Origin: Bacteroidota bacterium
Lineage (GTDB): Bacteria > Bacteroidota > Bacteroidia > Flavobacteriales > Flavobacteriaceae
Length of the DNA: 9,999 nt
Reading direction: 5' to 3'
Assembly (NCBI GenBank): GCA_004356305.1
Contig: SMXJ01000106.1
Span: 1-9,999 of the forward strand
The notes beneath the pieces were generated by a model that searched no databases, was not told the DNA's origin, and was given only the letters and a program-made list of their open reading frames with translations. This document shows positions 6,801 to 9,999 of the stretch, in pieces; positions within the stretch are counted from its first letter, which is position 1; each line of letters starts with the position of its first letter. The position numbers and the translations under genes were made by a program.

Positions 6801-7049
6801 TTTCGAGGAAATCCCGCTAAAAGTGAAATAGGTGTAAAAGGAAAACCTACCGTTGGCGGACGAATGTTTGCTATATATCGTGGCATAGAACGTTCTACAT
6901 ATGGTCCTACCAGTTCTCATAAAGAACAGTTACAGATCGTAGACAGACAATTGGCTACTGGCCAAACCAAGCTAAATACGGCTCAAGGACAGTTGGACGT
7001 TATCTATGAAAAATTAAAAGACGCGGGAGCACCATATGTGGAAGATTAG
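3804..7049 (+). CDS. Exported sortilin-like BNR-repeat beta-propeller protein
   Basis: The frame is open from a TTG at 3771, but the ATG at 3804 is the better start because it begins with a clean signal peptide (MKSVSSLLLTVLLFTGAFA, cleavage before QTTK). This gives 1081 residues. Residues about 34-735 carry at least ten BNR/Asp-box-like motifs (S/T-x-D-x-G-x-T-W): NAGTTW (75-80), SDDGGKTW (127-134), TDGGNTW (179-185), SNDGGDTW (236-243), SDNSGSSW (286-293), SEDGGKTF (332-339), SDNRGDDW (516-523), TEDGGTNW (588-595), STNKGKTW (644-651) and TVNGGKKW (688-695). Blades of this kind form sortilin/Vps10 or GH74-like propellers. A charged linker (796-835) and a small beta domain with RVAWDLRYP (862-870) follow, then a helical C-terminus. 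No T9SS sorting domain is seen at the end, so a periplasmic or otherwise secreted site is inferred. Relatives are often labelled glycosyl hydrolase, but no catalytic residue supports that here. Confidence 0.88.
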   Translation: MKSVSSLLLTVLLFTGAFAQTTKTNLADSLYNDLKFRSIGPGFMSGRIAHIAIHPENEHTWYVAVGSGGVWKTVNAGTTWTPIFDKQTSYSIGTVTIDPNDPNTIWVGTGEDVGGRHVGYGDGVYRSDDGGKTWKNMGLTDSQHISRILVHPENSDTVWVTAQGPLWNKGGDRGLYKTTDGGNTWKKTLGDDAWVGATEVVMDPRDPNILYAATWQRHRTVAAYIGGGPGTGLYRSNDGGDTWTQLTNGLPKSSMGKIGLAISPHNPDVLYAAIELDRRTGGLYRSDNSGSSWKKQSNTITGGTGPHYYQELYASPHQKDRLYLMDNNLQISEDGGKTFYRMNEKNKHGDNHAIAFKKNDPDYLIVGSDGGLYESFDLTKTWKYVDNLPVTQYYKVAVDDAKPFYNIYGGTQDNSTQRGPSRTDNVQGIQNSDWSVVLNWDGHQPATEPGNPNIVYAERQEGTLSRIDMSTGEVVDIQPQPGENEDYERYNWDAPILVSPHSPTTIYFASQRVWRSDNRGDDWTAISGDLTKDQERITLPIMGKKQSWDGAWDVYAMSNYNTITSLAESPRQKGLIYAGTDDGMIQVTEDGGTNWRAINVGDLPGVPTTAFVNDIKADLFDVNTVYVALDNHKYGDLNPYLLKSTNKGKTWTSIVSNIPKRTLVWRIVQDHVKPGLLFAATEFGIHFTVNGGKKWTKLQGGVPTISFRDLAIQRRENDLVGASFGRGIYILDDYSILREISDASLQQEAILFTIRDAWWYIPRPHLSFGSGKGSQGDSHFIAPNPDFGAVFTYYLKESSETLKEKRKASEKKIKTGDIPFPGWDALEEETTETLPELIFSIRDSEGNVIRRISAPAKAGIHRVAWDLRYPATEVIRLDTERVKQQDEPAGFLAAPGDYTVTLYLSAGREIKKLSDSVPFKVKRLYEGSLEGASPKLVSAFWRSYENTSKTASKFNLEMNKSLKRAKAMQVALKRSQIVPGTLDNQLSEVIKDLQKLDSEFRGNPAKSEIGVKGKPTVGGRMFAIYRGIERSTYGPTSSHKEQLQIVDRQLATGQTKLNTAQGQLDVIYEKLKDAGAPYVED

Positions 7050-7236
7050 CCAGGTTATGAATATTTGACCGTTATTAGATTTCGACTCATCTCTGGTAAT
7101 AATTTATCGAAACTTTTTGTAAGTATTTTCTGAACAATATGGGTATAGTTAGAAGAAATTTCGTACATTTATCCCTACCCCAATCTTCTTATTGGCTGTT
7201 TAACGCCAGTTTATTCCATTTACAAATGATGCTTTT
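7050..7236. other. Non-coding gap after the BNR gene
   Basis: No ORF of interest, tRNA or clear terminator for the BNR gene is visible here. GGGTA (7141-7145) can pair with TACCC (7176-7180) across a 30-base loop, and GAAATTTC (7155-7162) is a short palindrome; both are weak. TACATTTA at 7164-7171 differs from the -7 consensus in its last base and lacks a -33 partner, so a promoter for the downstream small unit is only possible, not shown. Confidence 0.4.
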
Positions 7237-7311
7237 ACTACGGTGAGACGAAAGTCGTTGCGCTTCTTTGATATGTTTAGATATCAAAAGCTGAAGCCAA
7301 AACTGAGTAGT
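7237..7311 (+). ncRNA. Candidate structured RNA leader of the 37-codon ORF
   Basis: ACTACGGT (7237-7244) can pair with ACT-GA-GTAGT (7302-7311) over eight positions with a two-base bulge and one wobble, closing a multi-branch fold. Inside lie a short GAC-GAAA-GTC hairpin (7247-7256) with a GNRA loop, and a longer one: GCTTC-TTTGATAT (7262-7274), a GTTTAG loop, then ATATCAAA (7281-7288) and GAAGC (7293-7297) with a four-base bulge. The fold ends ten bases before the ATG at 7322. I cannot match it to a known riboswitch class. It could be a cis-regulatory leader or part of a small RNA that ends at the terminator near 7487. Confidence 0.4.
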
Positions 7312-7321
7312 AACCTTTAAA

Positions 7322-7435
7322 ATGAATCGTATGAAGAAACTATTACACTTATGGAATGAAAAACTTATAAAGTGGGAGTTTAAAATTAAATTGGCCCGTT
7401 TTGCACGAGCCAGTAGTTATGCTATCCACAGATAG
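7322..7435 (+). CDS. Small basic 37-residue ORF
   Basis: The ATG at 7322 opens 37 codons ending at TAG 7433-7435; an in-frame ATG at 7331 would shorten the product by three residues. The peptide has ten Lys/Arg, two Trp, no Cys, and reads as one amphipathic helix: MKKLLHLWNEKLIKWEFKIK, then LARFARASSYAIHR. I do not recognise a family. It may be a real small protein because a strong intrinsic terminator begins 21 bases after its stop and a folded leader precedes it. No Shine-Dalgarno or -7 box lies next to the start. Such a cationic helix could bind RNA, ribosomes or membranes, or be a toxin-like peptide; none of these is shown. The alternative is that the segment is a non-coding RNA and the ORF is chance. 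Confidence 0.45.
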   Translation: MNRMKKLLHLWNEKLIKWEFKIKLARFARASSYAIHR

Positions 7436-7456
7436 TTTTTATTTCAAATTAAAGAG

Positions 7457-7487
7457 ATCCCTTGCTGTTTTAGCAGGGGATTTTTTT
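7457..7487 (+). terminator. Intrinsic terminator after the 37-codon ORF
   Basis: ATCCCTTGCT (7457-7466) pairs with AGCAGGGGAT (7472-7481) over ten positions with one G-T wobble around a GTTTT loop, and seven T residues follow directly (7481-7487). This is a textbook rho-independent terminator for plus-strand transcription. It ends the small unit and would also stop read-through from the BNR gene, which has no terminator of its own close by. Confidence 0.88.
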
Positions 7488-7526
7488 ATTCCTCTTGATC
7501 CAGGAAAAATCCAAGTAACTCTCAAG

Positions 7527-7565
7527 TAAAAACCGATGTAAATCAAAGACTTACACCGGTTTTTA
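7527..7565. terminator. Bidirectional terminator after the M16 peptidase gene
   Basis: TAAAAACCG (7527-7535) pairs with CGGTTTTTA (7557-7565), and TGTAA (7537-7541) with TTACA (7551-7555), with a single A/C mismatch between the blocks and a nine-base loop. The A-run on one side and T-run on the other let it act in both directions. On the minus strand it sits 23 bases after the M16 stop codon. Confidence 0.85.
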
Positions 7566-7588
7566 TCATTTAATAATGTGTTCTACAA

Positions 7589-9999
7589 TTAATCCTTGAT
7601 CTTTTGCTCCAATTCCAAGGCTGGAGTGATAGGATTACCATCGGCATCGATCTCAATGATGGCATCAAAGCCCAGTTCGCCCAGCTTTTCTATTATTTCG
7701 GCCTTATCACCTACTACGAACCAATTAACTTCATCCGGTTTTACAACATTGTTACTAACCTCCCTTAGATCGGCGAGCGTAATGTTCCTGACATTGTCGT
7801 CGTATTTCTGATAATAATCATCGGGTAAATTATATTTCACCAAATTGTATAAGGAATTATTCACAGCGCTATTTGTTTCCCATTGACCGGGAAGCTTCAA
7901 TACCTTATTGGTTTTAACCTTATCCAGTTCCGCCTGAGTCGGAGGACGCGTAGTTACAAATTCAACCAACTCCTTACGAAGCTCGGTAACAGATTCGGCC
8001 GACTTATCGGTCTGCACAGGTGCATAAACCAGGAACGGTCGGTCGTGTTGCGTATTCAAAACCAATCCTCCCGCACCATAAGACCAATGCTTATCCTCCC
8101 TTAGGTTCATATTTATTCTTGAGGTAAATTCACCTCCCAATATACTGACCATTAGTTCCAATGCTATTTCAGAAACCTCTCCGTACTTTTTAGTTAAATG
8201 TCCGGCGACGATCACAGATTGTTGTGATTCAGGCCGATCTATCAAATACAAGGTATTTTTCGACTGCGATTCTCCTTTGGTAAAACTTATGGTAGGCACA
8301 CTCCCCTTTTTCCAATTGCCTAAGGACTTTTCCAACTTACCCTTCAAGGAATTCATATCGATGTCTCCTGTTACTATGAGGGTAGCGTTGTTAGGTTTCA
8401 TCCAGGATTCATAGAAATTTATAATATCATCTTTTGTGATCGCAGCAACCGTTTCCTCATATCCCGATCCTGATAATGGATTACTATAAGGGTGGCCGTC
8501 GCCATAAAGGTATTTATTCAAAGACCGCAACACCATCCCAAACGGCTGTGACTTCTCTTGTTTTATCCTATTGATCTGCTCTGTTCTAAGGCGTTCAAAT
8601 TCTTTATCGGGAAACGAAGGGTTAAGCAGTACATCGGCAAAAATATCAAGGCTGGCATCCAAGCTGGGTTTCAGCGTATTGAGTGACACATTCGAAATGT
8701 CCAGATCTGAACTTGCAGAAAGATTGGCGCCCAGTAATTGCAATTTTTCATTTATTTCCAAAGAGGTCATCTTCTTAGTGCCCTCATCCAATAGATTCAT
8801 GGCCAACGATGCTGTTCCCGCCTTGGATAGGATATCTGTTTTATATCCTGCATTGACCATCATATTCATTACTATAGTAGATACACCTTTGCGCTCCGCC
8901 AATATGATAGTCAAACCATTGGATAATTCCGCTCGCTGCAGAATAGGAAATTTCGAGCTTTTAGGCGTGCCTACTTCAGGTAATTTTGAGCGGTCCACAA
9001 TCGATTTTTCTACGGAATAATTAGGAAAAGGATTACATATTAGTATATGTTTTCCTTTGGTAAGCCATTTCTGAGCAACGGCTTGAATATCCTCGATCGT
9101 AGCATCTTCAATATATTTAAGTTGGTCCTTATAATAGGACGCATCTCCGTGATAGGTTTCATTCGATGCCAAAATATCTGAAACACCTCCAAAGCCACCT
9201 ATACGTTCTAGTCCTTTTATAAAGGTTGCAAAGTAAGAGGCCCTCACCCTATCGAGCTCAGCCTGTGTAGGTCCATGCTCGATCAAATTGTTTATTTCGA
9301 ATAGTAATTTTGATTGTACCTCTTCCACATCGGCTCCGGGTTTTACATTGGCTATGGCAATAAAGACACTGCACAATTCGGCTGAATACTGAAAAGCGTT
9401 AACAGAACTTGCGATCTGATCTTCATAGACCAATTTTTTATACAACCTTGAGTTTTTACCGCTACTCAAAATAGCTGCGACCAGGTCGAATTGCAGATCT
9501 TCACGATTCCCGTCTTGTGGTGTAGTCCACGCGAATAATATACGTGTTTCAGGAACCCTATCTTCATACACCTGATAGGTATCTCCACCACGCACAGGCA
9601 TATTCACTTCTTGACGTGTAATGGTTGGCCCTGAAGGGATGTCTCCAAAATACTTTACGACTTTTTGATAAACCTCTTGAGGCTTGATATCTCCTGCGAT
9701 AGAAAGTACCGTATTCGCAGGTCCGTAGTAGGCCTTGAACCAATCCTGAACATCTTCCAATGAAGCAGCATTCAAATCTTCCATTTCACCTATTACTGTC
9801 CATGAATAGGGATGGCCTTTTGGAAACAAGGATTTTATCAATAGGTCGTACTGTATGCCATAAGGCTGGTTTTCGCCTTGCCTCTTTTCATTCTGAACAA
9901 CACCACGTTGCTCATCAAGTCGCTCTTGGTCGATGGCGCCAAGTAAATGTCCCATTCTGTCGGATTCCAGAAATAATACCTGATCTAAGGCTGCTACAG
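7589..9999 (-). CDS. M16 zinc metallopeptidase (pitrilysin-type), N-terminus cut by window edge
   Basis: The frame stays open to the window edge (VAALDQVLFLESDR precedes the Met at 9955), so that Met is internal and the start lies outside. About 803 codons are visible, roughly 85% of the usual 900-950 for double-domain bacterial M16 proteins. The missing part should contain the HxxEH zinc motif. The third zinc ligand is present: Glu in QRGVVQNEKRQ (fragment residue 37). The paired Arg/Tyr region of the first half is SGKNSRLYKKLVYEDQIA (near 180-196). The second half starts near 350 (LSNGLTIILAERKGV); where an active domain would have HxxEH it reads GTASLAMNLLDEGT (394-407), so it is the non-catalytic half, as is normal. 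TSRINMNLREDKHWSYG (625-641) is its conserved substrate-side motif. M16 enzymes cut peptides in a clam-shell chamber; in this group they are typically exported, but the signal peptide is out of view. Confidence 0.93.
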   Translation of the reverse strand, partial: VAALDQVLFLESDRMGHLLGAIDQERLDEQRGVVQNEKRQGENQPYGIQYDLLIKSLFPKGHPYSWTVIGEMEDLNAASLEDVQDWFKAYYGPANTVLSIAGDIKPQEVYQKVVKYFGDIPSGPTITRQEVNMPVRGGDTYQVYEDRVPETRILFAWTTPQDGNREDLQFDLVAAILSSGKNSRLYKKLVYEDQIASSVNAFQYSAELCSVFIAIANVKPGADVEEVQSKLLFEINNLIEHGPTQAELDRVRASYFATFIKGLERIGGFGGVSDILASNETYHGDASYYKDQLKYIEDATIEDIQAVAQKWLTKGKHILICNPFPNYSVEKSIVDRSKLPEVGTPKSSKFPILQRAELSNGLTIILAERKGVSTIVMNMMVNAGYKTDILSKAGTASLAMNLLDEGTKKMTSLEINEKLQLLGANLSASSDLDISNVSLNTLKPSLDASLDIFADVLLNPSFPDKEFERLRTEQINRIKQEKSQPFGMVLRSLNKYLYGDGHPYSNPLSGSGYEETVAAITKDDIINFYESWMKPNNATLIVTGDIDMNSLKGKLEKSLGNWKKGSVPTISFTKGESQSKNTLYLIDRPESQQSVIVAGHLTKKYGEVSEIALELMVSILGGEFTSRINMNLREDKHWSYGAGGLVLNTQHDRPFLVYAPVQTDKSAESVTELRKELVEFVTTRPPTQAELDKVKTNKVLKLPGQWETNSAVNNSLYNLVKYNLPDDYYQKYDDNVRNITLADLREVSNNVVKPDEVNWFVVGDKAEIIEKLGELGFDAIIEIDADGNPITPALELEQKIKD

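Noticed and set aside
8777..8818. Loss of the catalytic HxxEH motif in the second M16 domain as evidence of a dead enzyme
   Set aside because: The second half of double-domain M16 proteins is normally non-catalytic; the active motif belongs to the first half outside the window, and its third zinc ligand is present.
8571..9020. Plus-strand 149-codon ORF inside the M16 gene
   Set aside because: Antisense shadow; the minus-strand frame matches M16 motifs through the whole interval.
9953..9955. Met at 9955 as the start of the M16 protein
   Set aside because: The frame continues upstream as ALDQVLFLESDR, a conserved M16 segment, and the HxxEH motif must lie further upstream, so the gene is cut by the window edge.

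Overview
The window reads as chromosomal DNA of a member of Bacteroidota, most likely family Flavobacteriaceae. The grounds are AT-rich intergenic regions, no clear Shine-Dalgarno sequences, two promoter -7 boxes of the TAnnTTTG type, the protein families present (a flavobacterial type of sortilin-like BNR-repeat exported protein, a double-domain M16 peptidase, RlmF), and a palindromic repeat of the CTTCGACAAGCTCAG type often met in this group. The genus cannot be fixed from the sequence alone.

Layout: (1) 1-287, minus: the N-terminal part of a secreted YceI-like protein, cut by the window edge. (2) 524-925, plus: a 133-residue helical protein of unknown function. (3) 938-2134, minus: a 12-TM Bcr/CflA-type MFS exporter, convergent with (2) and only 12 bp from it. 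(4) 2135-2463: a divergent intergenic region with a TAnnTTTG box almost touching each flanking start codon and, between the two boxes, a 131-bp nested inverted repeat. (5) 2464-3351, plus: rlmF, a 23S rRNA m6A methyltransferase. (6) 3352-3803: non-coding and rich in short repeats, including a REP-like element and a 13-bp inverted repeat that brackets it. (7) 3804-7049, plus: a 1081-residue exported BNR/sortilin-like beta-propeller protein. (8) 7050-7588: a possible structured RNA leader, a 37-codon ORF with its own intrinsic terminator, then a second, bidirectional terminator. (9) 7589-9999, minus: an M16 metallopeptidase lacking its N-terminal part because of the window edge.

The genes do not form one operon. 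Each is separated or oriented so that it looks independently transcribed: an envelope/periplasm set (YceI-like protein, exporter, BNR protein, M16 peptidase) with one housekeeping rRNA-modification gene between them. No CRISPR array, transposase, tRNA, rRNA or defence system was seen. The parts least explained by known genes are the nested inverted repeat at 2220-2350 and the small structured transcription unit at about 7237-7487.
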